A stretch of 45,054 nucleotides of DNA from Atkinsonella hypoxylon (taxonomy: Eukaryota; Ascomycota; Sordariomycetes; Hypocreales; Clavicipitaceae), in assembly GCA_000729835.1 (NCBI GenBank), contig JFHB01000234.1, positions 1 to 45,054 of the forward strand. The letters run 5' to 3'. Both the position numbers and the translations under genes were made by a program. The stretch's first letter is position 1. Every line of letters begins with the position of its first letter. Below are positions 1-12,073 of the stretch, one piece after another. The notes under the pieces were generated by a model. The model made no database searches and had not been told where the DNA came from. It saw only the letters and a program-made list of their open reading frames with translations.

Positions 1-1028
1 GGACCGGAGGCCCTAGGCGACGATCTGAGCTGTCGGCACCTGACCCATCGGGTAATCGCTGGGCAGGCCTGACACCTGGCAACGCTTGTACAGGCAAGGC
101 AATCCATTATGTACGTTTGAGCAGTCAATGATGCGGTCCATCTCGTTCTCGTCCAGCCCTCGAGCCAGCGGCGCTGCTAGTGCAAGCGGAAATGAAAGCA
201 GGTGGCACACGGTTGCCGGCCAGATGCACCTGCCCTGCAGTCGGGCTTAGCTAATGGTCCTCGCGTTTTCACTTTCAAATCACTTTCTGTTGTTCCTGGC
301 TCGCTGCCCTCCCGCACATCATAAATCTCGCCAGACCCTCCTTACTTTCCTTCTCCCTCTCTTACTCCTTTGTACAATCGTCCTTTCTTCACTCCTCGAG
401 AAAAGTATTGCCTGCGAGACCTCTATTCTCCACCTCCAGACATCAATCAGGGTAAGTCTTAACGTATGACATTGTCTTCTTTGTTGCTGTGCTATACTCT
501 GTTCCTCTCCCTTGCTTTCCCTTTCTTCTAAAGCTCTTGCACTATTCTACTCCCTTCCGTGTTGGAATTCCTCGACGTTATCCTCGTACTTGATTTAGTC
601 GCATTCAACCAATGGGGGAATGTTTGACCTGCATTCACGGGACACCAAATTTGACAGACGACTCGGGGCCAACGACATGAGCATATTATGATGACCGGCA
701 ATCGATGAGAGAAATTTGGGCTCTATGCCTTCAGAACATTGAGCAACCAGTAGTATAATGATGGATCCAGAATGGTTATTTCACCGAATCATGTTCCTGG
801 ACCATAGCGTTGCAAAAGCCAGACTGGCTCTTAATGTATGCCGAATTCAGGTGGTTGAACCAGTTCGACCAAAACTACGCGGCCCAAGGCGAGAAGTGGA
901 ATAGGACTACGAGTGCTCTTCCCAAATTCACATTTTCTCGCGATGAAACGGCATTTATAATAACATTTGCTGACTTCGTCATTCATGACAGTGTTCTCGG
1001 TCGATCAAACTTAGAAATATTCATCAAT
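1..1028. other. Intergenic DNA and CFEM promoter
   Basis: No confident gene. Positions 290-440 are pyrimidine-rich on the + strand, as in many fungal promoters and 5' leaders, and a GTAAGT donor-like site follows near 452, so a leader intron for the downstream CFEM gene is possible but unproven. A CCAAT box lies at 609-613 and a TATA-like TTATAATAA near 955-963, about 70 bp before the CFEM start. The first 210 bases hold a short minus-strand reading frame discussed in the findings. Confidence 0.5.
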
Positions 1029-2090
1029 ATGAAGTCTGTTCTCGCCACTATCAGCCTAGTTGCGGCCGTTGCGGCCCAGAACGTTGATTCTCTTACCCAG
1101 TGCGGTGTAAGTGTGACAATTCCAACCCACGTTGCCTTGCGGTGCGTCAATGCTGACAGTTGAATAGAAAACATGCGCCAACAACATGATGGCCGCTTCT
1201 AAGGCCAAGGAGCTTGGTTGCAACCAAGGCGACCTGAAGTGTCTGTGTGCCAACCAGAACTTCATGTATGGTCTTCGTGACTGCTCCCGCGCCATCTGCA
1301 GCGAGCAAGATGCCAACCAGGTTGTCCAGTATGGTATGCAAGTTTGCCAAGGTGCTGGTGTTGCCATCACCGGAGGTAGTGGAGGCAACGGCGGTGCTTC
1401 CCAGACGGGTGATGCTTCCCAGAGCGCAGGTGCTTCCCAGAGTGCTGGTGCCTCACAGAGCGGCGGTGCTTCTCAGTCTGACGGCTCATCTCAGTCTGGT
1501 GAAAATAGCGGTAATGGTGGCGCCCAGGTCACTACCGTGTACAGCACCATGACTGGCACTGACGGCCAGGTCGTTACTACTGCCATTGGCACCTCCACGA
1601 TCGGCGGTAACAGTGGTCAGAGCAGTGACAATGGCGAATCTGCTCAAGTTACTATCCTTTACAGCACCCTGACTGGCACTGACGGCCAGGTCATTACTAC
1701 GCCCGTCGCCACTTCTACCATCGAGGGCAGTAACGGTGGCAGCGCCGCCGCCGTCGTTAGCACATATACCACCAACGGCTCCCAGGTTGTTATGACGCTT
1801 TCCACTCAGATGAGCCAGGCTTCTGACTCCGCGTCCGGTACTGACAGCGCTGCTGCTTCCTCTGGCACCGGGTCTGCTTCAGGAGATACTGGCTCAGCGA
1901 CCGATGCCGGCAATTCTGCTACCCCAACCTCCTCTGCCCACAGCTCCAGCAGCTCAGGCTTTGCTGTAAGTTGAATCCCGATCGAGCGGCTGTTCACAGA
2001 TTTGGATGCTAATCGTTGCATGCACAGGCCCATGTCACTGGTGCTCCTGGTCTAATGGCCGCTGCCGGTCTTGCTGCACTCCTCATCTAA
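1029..2090 (+). CDS. GPI-anchored CFEM-domain cell surface protein
   Basis: Three exons: 1029-1106, 1168-1965 and 2028-2090; 312 residues. Both introns start with GTAAGT, end in AG and keep phase 0. Residues 1-17 are a signal peptide (MKSVLATISL...). Residues 25-86 carry the eight cysteines of a CFEM domain (C25, C29, C44, C51, C53, C65, C70, C86) with the GDLKCLC core; D48 sits where the heme-ligating Asp of Candida Csa2-type CFEM proteins is expected. Then come ASQS-type Gly/Ser repeats (about 103-136), two tandem 40-residue repeats starting at 145 and 185 (each containing TGTDGQV) and a Ser/Thr/Ala-rich stalk. The last exon encodes only a 20-residue hydrophobic tail, a typical GPI-attachment signal. 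CFEM proteins bind heme, stabilise the wall, or act at host surfaces; which applies here cannot be read from sequence. The start is the first Met of the signal peptide, although the frame is open further upstream. Confidence 0.93.
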
Positions 2091-4785
2091 AGTGCCAGAA
2101 TCTTGATCCATTTTTGATGTTCACGTTGCACATTTTGATACATAATACCCGTTTATACCTGGACTTTGGTCGGAGAACTACGTCATCATCAGCATCAGAC
2201 TAGTGCGAGTGACGCGTGGTGTTTGGCCTGGGTTTTCGTGAAAACCCTCGAGGGAATTAATGAGGCATATAGTTTATCTGTCCGATTCATAATGTCCGAT
2301 GATGAGGTGTGCACTTCCGATGCGATATTTATCCGCAGCGTCTTACCACGAGTGAAGATAAAAATCCGGTCACTAGAAAGGTCTGGCCCAGTTGTAGGGC
2401 TCTTTGTCATCCCTCAAGCGTGGCTGGCCTGTGGTCGTTATTTAGATACCCCCGGCTACCCGGCCCGGTTCTCAGGAGGGGTCTGGCTTTCTTGCTCTCA
2501 CTAAAATTACTATTTTAATCAATAATTTTGGAACTCTGTCTAGGCGGTCTGCAGTGAGGTGAACTAGTTGATGTATGTCAAGTCTCCAGCCAGCTGCGTT
2601 GTCCCTCAGTTGAACAGATGAATGTCGAGGCCACTCTCGTTCACAGAGGGGATGAATCCATGTCCTTTTTATTGTTGACTCATATTTGATTCGATAATCA
2701 AGTGTTCTACCACGTCGTTCTGTGTACATTGCAAATGATGGCATACCGATTGTACGCCTCCCTCGCCTGTGAGGACTCTAGTTTTTATTTAGTGTCACTC
2801 GAGGCATTATGACGGGATGAACTATGTCTGAAAAGGAGAGCACTTGTTGTTTTGATTGACGCGTTGTGGATATCTAGGGTAATTCGATACTATTGCTCGG
2901 AACTACCTGAGACACAATACACAAAACGACGATAGACACAGCCCAGACTCCGGAATACCCCATCCAGAATGCTTTCCACTTTATTTCTTGCGCTGAATGC
3001 CTGCTCGTGCGTTATGGCAATCGGCTTGCCAATCTCGCTCCTCCTATTCCGGGCTCGTTTAAAGCCATTCGCGAATCTGATAGTCATGCGAGACCCGTAT
3101 GCTAGCCGCATTTTTCGGCCATCATAGGCGTAGGGAAAGCGGCGGACTCCTTCGGATAATAATAAATATACTTCCGTTATATTTCAACAGTCTAATAAAA
3201 GTGCGTAAAAGGCTTTGATTAAAATCCTGTAGCATTTCCTCTCTCTCTTATTCCGTAGAAGAGCAGCATATCAAAGCTGCCTCCTCCCTGCTAATGTGAC
3301 ACATAACACTACACCAACCAACAACACGCACGACATTCAGGACTATTAGCTGCAACACTGTAAATTATTATTAGATAATAGCTGGACAATTTAATAAGAA
3401 GCATCCAATAGAAAATATGACAGGATTCATGACTCCACCGGACGCTCTCATTATATAGAGGCAAAGCCGGAAGCTGCGCTCCCTACGCCTTCCTTGATAA
3501 TGCCTTGTAAACGCTATTCCTTGGAGTTGAGGACAAAGGGACCGGCCGCACTGCACGACCTTGGTGCCAGCAGACATGATGAAAAACTGCCAGTACTCCC
3601 GTTTTCTCCATTCTTCTTCAAAGACACAATCTCCTTCTCTTTTGATTTCAGAGTCAAAGATTCTGGCAAGAACTCTTCCCAATTCACTAGGTCACTAGTT
3701 ACCCTGTTTCTCATCTGAAATCCGATAGTGTACATCGTCATCGCGCTCAAGACAAGTGGCACTCCCGTGCAGCTAGGCGCTTCCCAACAGACGAACTGCA
3801 GGTCAAGTCTCAGTCAGCGGAAGCCGGCTGGGCTGATGGACAGGCAGGGCTCCGGATGGCATTTCCGAGTGGTTCGCATGTCCGAGTTGAGCGTTTCGCA
3901 GACATGCCTCACATCGAAGAATGATGTTCATCACATGCCATCCAGCTGCTGTCCAGGGGCCAAAAATAGCTGCAATCACTGGTCATTTTCGAATATACTA
4001 CAAAGAAAGAGAAAACAGGGATGACGCAGAAAGATAATTTGTGGATTCCGGGTGACTGCGTGCATGATGTGAGTGGATTGGGAGCACATGTGACTTGTGT
4101 CGTATATGCATGGGACAAGACAATGCAATGTGAATCACCGAGCATGGCAGTGTGACAAGGTTGGTTACAGACTGCGAGACGTGGACATAGAATCATTGCG
4201 AAATTTTAGTCTATCAATTGTAACCCAGCTATTATCCCTTTTTGCTCCTCCGCATCGTCATCATTACAGACGTCGTCAGGTTTGTATCATGCAGCCATTG
4301 CCTTTCCGGACCTTCATCGTGTAGTCTGAATGGAGACTCCGATGTGACGTGATTAAGCCATGAGATGGCAGTAAGATCGGGTGCCTTTGATACGTACCAG
4401 ATCCTCTAAATCAAGCCGTTGATGCAAGGCATTTCAAACAAAGTACATAAGAAAATGAGACAAAGAAAAGGAAAGATTAATACAAAATGCAAGACACCTA
4501 TGCTCAGCAATTCCGAGGTATAATAAGTCCGCCGCCAAAGGTGTATGTCATCTCCAGCTAGCAATCACTCGCATAAAATGGTCAACAGAACGAGTCACAC
4601 ATCCCAGAGATCGACGTGGCAAGACTGAGCCGGCCAGACCACAAAGAAAGAAACGCCAACAACAGAAGCAAGGCGCGAACTTTTCTTATCATCGAGCTCA
4701 GAAAAAGCTCAAATCAGAGGAAAAGAGGGACATGAATGTGTTGGTTGTTCATATAGTGCTAGAGTCGGTCAAGGTTCAAACCCGT
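2091..4785. other. Intergenic DNA between CFEM and perilipin genes
   Basis: The first few hundred bases are presumably the CFEM 3' UTR, and the last few hundred (from about 4440) the 3' UTR of the minus-strand perilipin gene. Between them I see only short frames without family signature. A patch at 3150-3420 is more AT-rich, with TAATAATAAAT-like runs. A minus-strand frame at 2890-3111 is open for 73 codons but has no recognisable domain and no convincing splice partners. No RNA gene was recognised. Confidence 0.5.
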
Positions 4786-5405
4786 TTACTGGTTGACCTT
4801 GTCCTTGACTGTAGAAGCGGCCTCGGCCTTTTTGGCGGTCAGGAAGCTGCTCAACCAGCCAAGTGTCTCGGTGCCGACGACCACGGCAGTAGAGACGGCA
4901 GCCTTGCCCTGGCTGACGAGACCTTTTTGTTCAGACTTCTTAACCTCGGAGGCATAAATGTCGAGGACATGGTCACGGCCCTCGATGCCCTTGGTATAAG
5001 GGAACAAAATCAGGTTGCGAGTGTCGTTGTACAGGTCGCTGGTGGGTTTCTTGAGAATGGGGAAACGCTCATCGATGCGATCGAGGGTCTTGTCACCGAT
5101 GGAGTCGGCACGGGCAACGTAAGGCGAAACGTACTGGCAGGGCTTGGCGAGCCAAGGAAGGACAGGTGCAGCAAAGGTTTGATAGGCAGAGTCACCAAGC
5201 TTGAGAGAGCGCTGAGCGTACTCGTTGGACTTGACGGTGTGGATGCTGTCGTTAATCAAAGGGTAGTTGAGCAGATGCTATTTTGGTGGCCATGTCAGTA
5301 GTTATTCAGAAATACGTGAGAAGACTTTCGCACTCAAATACGCACCTGCAGAAAAGCAGAGTTGGGTCGGGGAGAAACATCGCCATTGACTTGAGGGACA
5401 GCCAT
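4786..5405 (-). CDS. cap20: Perilipin-like lipid-droplet protein (CAP20/MPL1 family)
   Basis: Two exons on the minus strand, 5405-5346 and 5277-4786, separated by a 68-nt intron (donor GTGCGT, acceptor ATAG, phase 0); 183 residues. Exon 1 encodes MAVPQVNGDVSPRPNSAFLQ, and exon 2 continues HLLNYPLINDSIHTVKSNEY. The segments SLKLGDSAYQTFAAPVLPWL, YVSPYVARADSIGDKTLDRI and ERFPILKKPT are characteristic of the fungal perilipin family, and the length matches Colletotrichum CAP20 and Metarhizium MPL1. These proteins coat lipid droplets and control triglyceride storage and breakdown; in CAP20 and MPL1 this feeds appressorial turgor and virulence. The C-terminus has an amphipathic region ending KKAEAASTVKDKVNQ. 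A plus-strand frame across the same DNA is a codon-bias shadow. Family membership is sure; the symbol is given by homology only. Confidence 0.95.
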
Positions 5406-8400
5406 AGTGATAGAAGGAGGTGGGGAAGTAGGTAAGAGTGCAGTGTGTTCAGTCGGGTATGATGGAGGGATGCGGATCGGCTAGGCTTGATGGCAAGAAT
5501 CTTTGGTTAATTTAATATTAGTATAAGTCGTAGAGGTAGTGACTAAATGATAAGATGACTGTACATGCAGATAGGTGAAGAAGGAAGGAGCGTGGTGTGA
5601 CTTGCGAATGGGAAGGACAATATTTTAAAGAAGGGTTGACGCAGGTTGAATCCAGGTCGAGCAGCAACGCCACTCAAAAACTTGTGATGCGGACCAGGGA
5701 AGTACTCTTGTCCTGTTGAGCAGGCCGACGGCAGAAAATAGAGCCAAAAAGAAAGTGGAGGGCATTTTGCAAACAGCTGTTGGTAGGCTGCGGTCGAGCG
5801 AGCGAGCGAGCATGTGAAAGCGGCCAAGAAAGGAAGAATTGAGACGAAAGAGGGGGGGCCACTTTGCACCACTTTGCAGCGGCGAGCGGCAAGACAGGTA
5901 CATTTGATTAGGTAGGCATGTACAGGCCTGTACACAAATACTACATACCATACCCGAGATATACGGAGTACACAGAAGTTCTATCAAGTCGATTATCTGG
6001 TCCGTCCATATAACGCCAGGCAGGGTTAGGGATGCGTGTGGCAGCAATTGCGGGTCCCTTAACGACACCCCACGCCCTCGCACCCCTCGCACCCCTCGCG
6101 CCTCCCCCTCTCTGCCGTCTGGCTGTCTATCTGTTCTACGTACCTAGTATCTTGAGTGTCTTCTCTTCCCTCTCCTGCTTCACAAATCGAAAAGTGAACC
6201 ACTCTCCCTTTTTCTTTTTTTTTCCCCCCTCTGTCGGTAATGCTTTCGTGGGCACGGCCATTGCAGCACCACACACACATCCACAGAGCAGCCATTGACC
6301 AACCAATGACTGTAATAGACGCACCAGACACCCTTTGACAACAGCACCCCTTGACAGCATGGCTGCGAGTTGGCGGCACCGGGGTGAGTGTGACCTTGCT
6401 TGGTATCTACACGCTGCTTGCCACCCTCCTCGAAATGCTACCATCACCGGCTTCTTTGCCAGTTCGCCCCCACAACTCGATTGGCTTACTCTTTTAAGCC
6501 ACGCTGGCCCATCCCACCTTGCCATGCCAGACAGACTTGCTTGGTCTGTCGCACATCTAGCGTTTCGTACGGGAGTGATCCGTATGTGCGTCATTGTTTA
6601 GCACCGTGATGGCGGAAACTGTGCGCGATTTGGCATGTGAAAGTCCTGCGAGTGCTGCAGCACCGCCTTCGTTCCGGATATATTGTTGTTGCACGGAGTA
6701 TGAAGTCGACATTGTACGTCCATCCCTGTCCAACCGCCGCACCACGCCATATCGGCGGCATAGCACATGCAATCCTGTACACTGACTATCTCTTCGTCTT
6801 CATCCAGCATGCCATTCTGGAGTCGCTCTGCCGCAACGGCGGGGACAAATTTCAGCGTGCGGCTCGAAACTGTACCACTCGTATCCATCTATGGGCTGTA
6901 CTCCGTACTCTGTATAATGCTAGCAAGTTAAAACTCAATCTCCGCGATAGGACACATGCCGTCAGTGGCGGACCAAAGTCAATGGCGTGGAATTCTGGTT
7001 GCTGTCCTTGGTCAATTGAGCTAATTAAAACGCCTTGTCCGGGTTGCCCGTTGCCGCTGCATTACTCACCTGCGTATGGATGACATACAACATGCTTTCC
7101 CGCTGCGTCTGCGATAAGTTCAGACTCAGTATTGCTCCTTCGAAATCTGCACGTCAAACTTGCGCCCGGTACAGTATGTTTTATGCGCCGAGGAGATTGG
7201 ACGCGCGGGACTTTGATAGCACACAGTGGAAACACGAGATGAGCTCCCGCGGGGTTAGACCTTGATGCGTCACGCATGTCCTCTCTCTTTATCTCTGTGT
7301 CTTTTTTATTATTATTATTTTTTTTACGACTATATATTTTCCGCATCTGAGCTGTGCATACCTACATATGGCAAAGGACTAACTAGTTACTCCCTACGGA
7401 GCACGGACTTTCTGACCACCATTCCATGGTGTTTTTGTCAACCTTGCATCCATAGTCAGGAGGTATTTGCAGAATCACATCCTACCCGGAAAAGAGTTCG
7501 CCGTTATGTATGTCAGATTTAGCGCAATGAGCCATGTGCATTTCCTCTGGGCGATCGGTCGCCCTGCACCGCCTGCTTGTACATATATGTATGTACTGTG
7601 TGTGGGTGCATTCGGTCCGGGAGTATCCCAACTGCTTATCATGCCCAGTCGATAGATGGCATCCGACGCTGCATGGCAGGCACTGCACGACGACGACTCG
7701 CCTTATCTAATAAGAGAATTGCAGTACTTATCGCCATCGCTTCTGTGGCATCACATTACTCCGTGCCCCTACTCGTCGTCTAACGCAATGGAACCGCCTC
7801 GCCGACGCTATTTGGCTGTCGGAAGGTCATCCGGACAGCCATCCGGACAACCCTCGACATTCCGACCAAGTCCCGACATGGAGCAACGGCTGCAAGCTGC
7901 AGTTAGTGACATGATCCGTGTCGCAATCTACAGCATGATAACGGAACCAGCGGCTCACCTCGGATGACTAAACACTCATGTTTAGAGTGCGGCAGAAGGC
8001 TGAAGACTAGTCGCCGCACCACTATTCCACCAATCTTGGCCAGAGTGGTGTCGCGGTGTCGTGGTGTCGAGGTGTCGTACCCTTCAACAGCCGAGGGCAG
8101 CGCTACCTCTGCCGACAACCAGCTGCTACAAGAATATCGCCGGCGGCTGTGTCAAATAGCAACCTCGGCGGTTGGCTCCGCGTTAGAAAGGAGTAATTGG
8201 CCAGCGCAACTTACTAGGCGCGCCTACTGCAGCTATATGCAGGCACTATTATTCCGTACACTCACTAGACGGGATCCATCCGGCTCAGCGCCAACACTAG
8301 AACCCTGTTATAAGAAGATGGAAAAAAAAGAAAAAGAAAAAAAAGACAAAAAAATTAGAGCCTGGCGTACGTTTGCTTTAACAAGATTGAAACCACCTCG

Positions 8401-9273
8401 GTTGAGAAGACGATTTCATGTGGCAATGAACGCCGTTCCGCATCCAAACCCGGCTTCCTCCCTTAACGAGCACACGGGGCACATGGTCTTATGCATATTA
8501 TACATAGGTGGCAACGCTCTAGATCGGGATATTCGCAAGGCGGCTCACTATTACCCGACATCGAAAGCCTAACTAATGACCGACCTTTCAAGTAGACCAC
8601 GGCGGCGAAACCGCAGGGCGAATCACGCACCACTTGACGTGGATCATGTTCCTCCCATCTTGAACCCTGGGTGCCCTGGGTGTCGACCCCTTAGGCGAGC
8701 CGTTAGATCCACAAGGTCCACTACGCTGCTTGCTCGCTTTCGCTTTCACATGTCAGACCCGCAGCACTTCAGTCGAGCAAATTCTTGCTTTTCCTGAATC
8801 TAATTTTCCGCAGACAGCGCTCTCCCATGCGATTGTATCTATAAATGGGCTTCTGAATCCTCGGCCCCACGTCTGACGGAATGATGTCTGTAGACACTTG
8901 CATTTAAGGACATCAATGCCCCCAAAGGTCTGATCTCCATCATGTTGAATACTGATGTGACAGTCACGATGTTGGTTATTCGAGCTGACCGGCTCTCACA
9001 TGCCTCACTATCACTCTGACAAGGGGCGTCAATTTAACCTGACCATGACTGCCCAACTTCTATGGCTAATATGCAAGTCCCGTGAAGAATGACAGTAGGA
9101 CCCTGCATCTACGCTCATTAGGCGAGGTGATGCAAAACGCGGCTGGGCGATTTCGTGGCGTCCACCATTTCTGCAGTCCAGTTCGTTTGTGTCGATTTCA
9201 CCCTTGTTGCATCTGTCTTGCAAGCTATTGTAACACCTTCGCACTGATAAGAGGGCTGACTGACTTATCAGAC
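5406..9273. other. Gene-poor intergenic DNA (first part)
   Basis: The first several hundred bases are the perilipin promoter, which on its sense strand includes a CT-rich run around 5720-5860. CACCCCTCG repeats lie near 6080-6105 and a pyrimidine-rich run at 6200-6235 on the + strand. Three close copies of a TACGGAGTA/TACTCCGTA-type motif occur at 5962, 6692 (one mismatch) and 6899. GTGTCG-type repeats lie at 8046-8077. Several plus-strand frames of 100-200 codons (for example 7964-8572) show no domain, no consistent amino-acid bias and no splice logic. I see no gene that I can support. Confidence 0.45.
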
Positions 9274-9508
9274 ATGATGATAACCCCAGAGCACTATCAG
9301 AACCTCTACGAGCTTCAAATGCTGGTTTCTGATAATGGTGAATCTTTACGGGAGGGCAAGGCGAGCATGCTCAAACAGGCTACCTTACAGCTTGCTCTCG
9401 AGGTAGGAGACGACGTCTTCAGAATAAGACTTGTCTAGAACAATGCGCTCACTAATCAGCCGTTATATACAGAAAGAGGCCATCGACCGGTCGCAACCTT
9501 ATAAATAG
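9274..9508 (+). CDS. Possible small spliced ORF, 54 residues
   Basis: Tentative. Exons 9274-9402 and 9473-9508 join in phase 0 across a 70-nt interval that looks like a normal fungal intron: donor GTAGGA, branch-like CTCACTAATC about 20 nt before the acceptor, acceptor TATACAG. The product starts MMITPEHYQNLYELQMLVSD and ends LEKEAIDRSQPYK; it is hydrophilic, probably helical, and without a signal peptide. An acceptor-like TTATCAG sits just before the ATG at 9268-9270, so this may be the 3' end of a longer transcript whose upstream exons I could not find. No family is recognised. The frame also reads on past the donor to 9438, so the unspliced form would be a different C-terminus. Confidence 0.25.
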
Positions 9509-9553
9509 TGGAGGGTCTACAACTCTTCAGTTCGTGTTGCCTTTGTTCACATC

Positions 9554-9592
9554 CTGGTGTAGTTCTGGTGTAGTTCTGGTGTAGTTCTGGTG
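9554..9592. repeat. 11-bp tandem repeat, three copies
   Basis: CTGGTGTAGTT is repeated exactly three times (9554-9564, 9565-9575, 9576-9586), followed by a partial CTGGTG. It lies just downstream of the tentative small ORF and has no evident function. Confidence 0.9.
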
Positions 9593-11342
9593 GGAAATGT
9601 CATCCACGAATTTCATGCCCAGCCTTGTTCCATTGTAGTATCTGTTTACACAATGCCAACTCGAAACACAAGGTCGTAAATTGCAGTCTCTCGAATCATG
9701 GCCTCGAGCTAGAGAACGGCAGCCGAGGCAGTGATTATTGTATTCTCCTCGAATGTAGCTTTCCATGTTAACGACTGCTTTGATGGGGCTCGGGAAGTGA
9801 TCGGCCTGGCCCAGGCTTGAACATTCTATGGCATTGCGAGCGGGGAAAGCTTGAGTGAATGTTTGGATCATAATACCTGTGAGCCACCCACTACACTCTT
9901 TTGGTCTTTATTCCATTAATGTCTTTTCTGCATTCTCACGTGGAAGAGTCTACAGTCTGGGTTATGGTCGGTACCTCTGAATAAACGTCTGCCAGATAAT
10001 GAACATCGCTCTTTCGATATAACATCTCACTCGACTCTTAAGATGAGACCATCACTAGATGTGCGACAAACATGCCTCACTGAGCTGGATCCCAAGGAAC
10101 ATGCCATGATTCCAGTCTTGCCCGCTGGGTGGCCATGGGCGATGGCTACCCTATACATTTTTCGGCTGACGTGCAATCCGCCCTATACGACAGATCGGTG
10201 CTATGGCTCACTGTACATCTTGAACCTCAGTCGGTGTTGAAAATGATGATAGAAAGACAAGGGATCAGGATCGAAACCTCCCGACGCGCTCGATGTGATC
10301 ACGCTCAGCTTGCTAGTCGCGAATAGGACGTACAACGACCAGCATGAATCTGATCAGGGTGAAGCCTCACGTTATCAAAACATCCCCAGATGACGACAGA
10401 AGGTATGTTATAGACATCCGAGAGCGTCAAAGGACGCCTCTTACGCCTTGTACGCCTCGTATTTGCTATTGATGTCGCTTTGTTGTCACAGTTCTTGCGC
10501 CTTCATGTCTGAACCATGATGATACACAGTGCACCACACTCTACGAAACAACTGATTATGATTGTTTGAAACCCCGCCAACTCTGGCCTATTTCCCAAGA
10601 ACAAAACGTATTCATGGCCAGTTCGGAGAGAAATTCCCGCTGCAGATAATAATGGCACAGGCATTTGGTTACGTTGGGTGAGCAAGATTACCACTACATA
10701 CAGCTGCTGTGCCGCATTGTACCTGCAGGACCAACTCCGTTGGCATGCCGGATGTGAGCACGTCTTTACCGGATTGTCGATTCGACACTACGCTGGAAAT
10801 GCTGTCGCGAATTGCGATACGATCACGTTGGGACGAGCCGCTTTCGTGCTCTTGTTGGGCGGCGCATTACCGAGCTCGTGTTCCGTGTAATGGAGCAATT
10901 GTCAAGGGGGAATACCACCGCGAACACGAAGCTAGAAGGGTGACGAACAACAAGCCTGGATAAAGTCTCGCGAGAACTTACTTTCTCACTGCCCCACTAG
11001 CTGTGCGACAGTATTATGTGTGTAAAATTCGCTAACCGAAGCCACTAACTATGTCTGTACCGAAAACGGGGGACCTGGATTGGGTTCCACGATTTGGACC
11101 TGAGATACGTTTCTGCGTGGCGAATTCGACCCATCTCGCCAGACACACACCAACATTACTTGGTGTGCTTTCTCAAAGCTCTGTGTGGCAAACTAACAGC
11201 AGACAGCCCCGCCACCCATGTCTGCTTAGAGGGATCATCTCTTGATGATGGCAGGGTGGCAAACGCCCCGGCCCGGGACGCGAATCGCAAGGAAGTCCCG
11301 TGGCCAAGAGAATCAAGCACTTTCGGTTGAGCAGTTAGGGGT

Positions 11343-11373
11343 GGGGGAGGAAGGGGGGAGAAGGGGGGGGGGG
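11343..11373 (+). repeat. G-run island, potential G-quadruplex
   Basis: Runs of 5, 2, 6 and 11 guanines separated by 1-4 bases. The long runs can supply the four tracts needed for a G-quadruplex on the plus strand. Confidence 0.6.
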
Positions 11374-11771
11374 CGCTTTGTTGGTTTAATATATTGGTGT
11401 CGTCTCAAGGACCGGGAAGAGACCACTGTGATAACAATTCGTATGGCGAGTGCTAGTGTACGTTGGGTAACAGTGTTACCGATCAAGGAAAGATGTACGG
11501 AGTTTCGTCCGGAATATGCGTAATATGGTTTAACACAAACCCCGTGGAGTCCATGATTGCCCTGCACAAGGGTACGGTAAGCAACATGGCGCCAATACCA
11601 GATAGAGTCTAGGAGAAAGGAAGATATCAGGATTTTCTTTCGCAAGAAGGGGGCTTCTCTGTTCCCAACGGAGAGTTCATGTCCTGTCGTCCCAGATTAC
11701 CATCTTCGACACGCAAACGGTTGAAAATGGCTAGTCGGCGAAGGAGAGGGCGACAAAGCTGTGATGACGCA

Positions 11772-11803
11772 GGGAGAGGGGAGGGGGACGGGAGGGGGAC
11801 GGG
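11772..11803 (+). repeat. G-run island, potential G-quadruplex
   Basis: Six guanine runs of 3-5 bases separated by 1-3 bases (GGGAGAGGGGAGGGGG, then ACGGG-type units). This fits the G3+N1-7 rule more regularly than the island 400 bp upstream. Confidence 0.7.
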
Positions 11804-12073
11804 ACGATCGTCAGTGAGAAATGGAAAGACGAGCCACAATGCTTGTACATCCAGCTCCAAGTAAAGCTGCCTGTTCTGTTTCTTCTCGAGCACATCAATG
11901 ACGGCCATAACTATTCCGTCCGACCTCGTGGCGACTGCCATGTGTTTTTTTTGTGTGCATGGTGCATACCAGGTACCTAGGTACTTGTAAGCACCTTGGC
12001 AACTGTTTCAGCCACGGAAACTGTTTATGCAGCAAAGCCCCCATCAGACAAACACACGTCCCAAGGACAAGAG

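Larger units (their letters stand above)
9509..12073. other. Gene-poor intergenic DNA with G-rich islands
   Basis: No supportable gene. Contents: three tandem 11-bp units CTGGTGTAGTT at 9554-9586; two G-run islands at 11343-11373 and 11772-11803 that satisfy simple G-quadruplex rules; and a palindrome GTACCTAGGTAC at 11973-11984. Frames of 60-110 codons on both strands lack any domain signature and are interrupted at random. Confidence 0.45.

Noticed and set aside
4772..4782. tRNA B-box-like GGTTCAAACCC
   Set aside because: No A box, acceptor stem or T-stem pairing around it; it lies just past the perilipin stop codon, in its 3' UTR.
4732..5301. 189-codon plus-strand frame across the perilipin gene
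   Set aside because: Antisense to a clearly conserved perilipin with a sensible intron and start.
7964..8572. 202-codon plus-strand frame
   Set aside because: Includes a low-complexity lysine/glutamate run from an A-rich tract, has no domain, signal peptide or consistent codon bias, and is a plausible chance frame in GC-balanced DNA.
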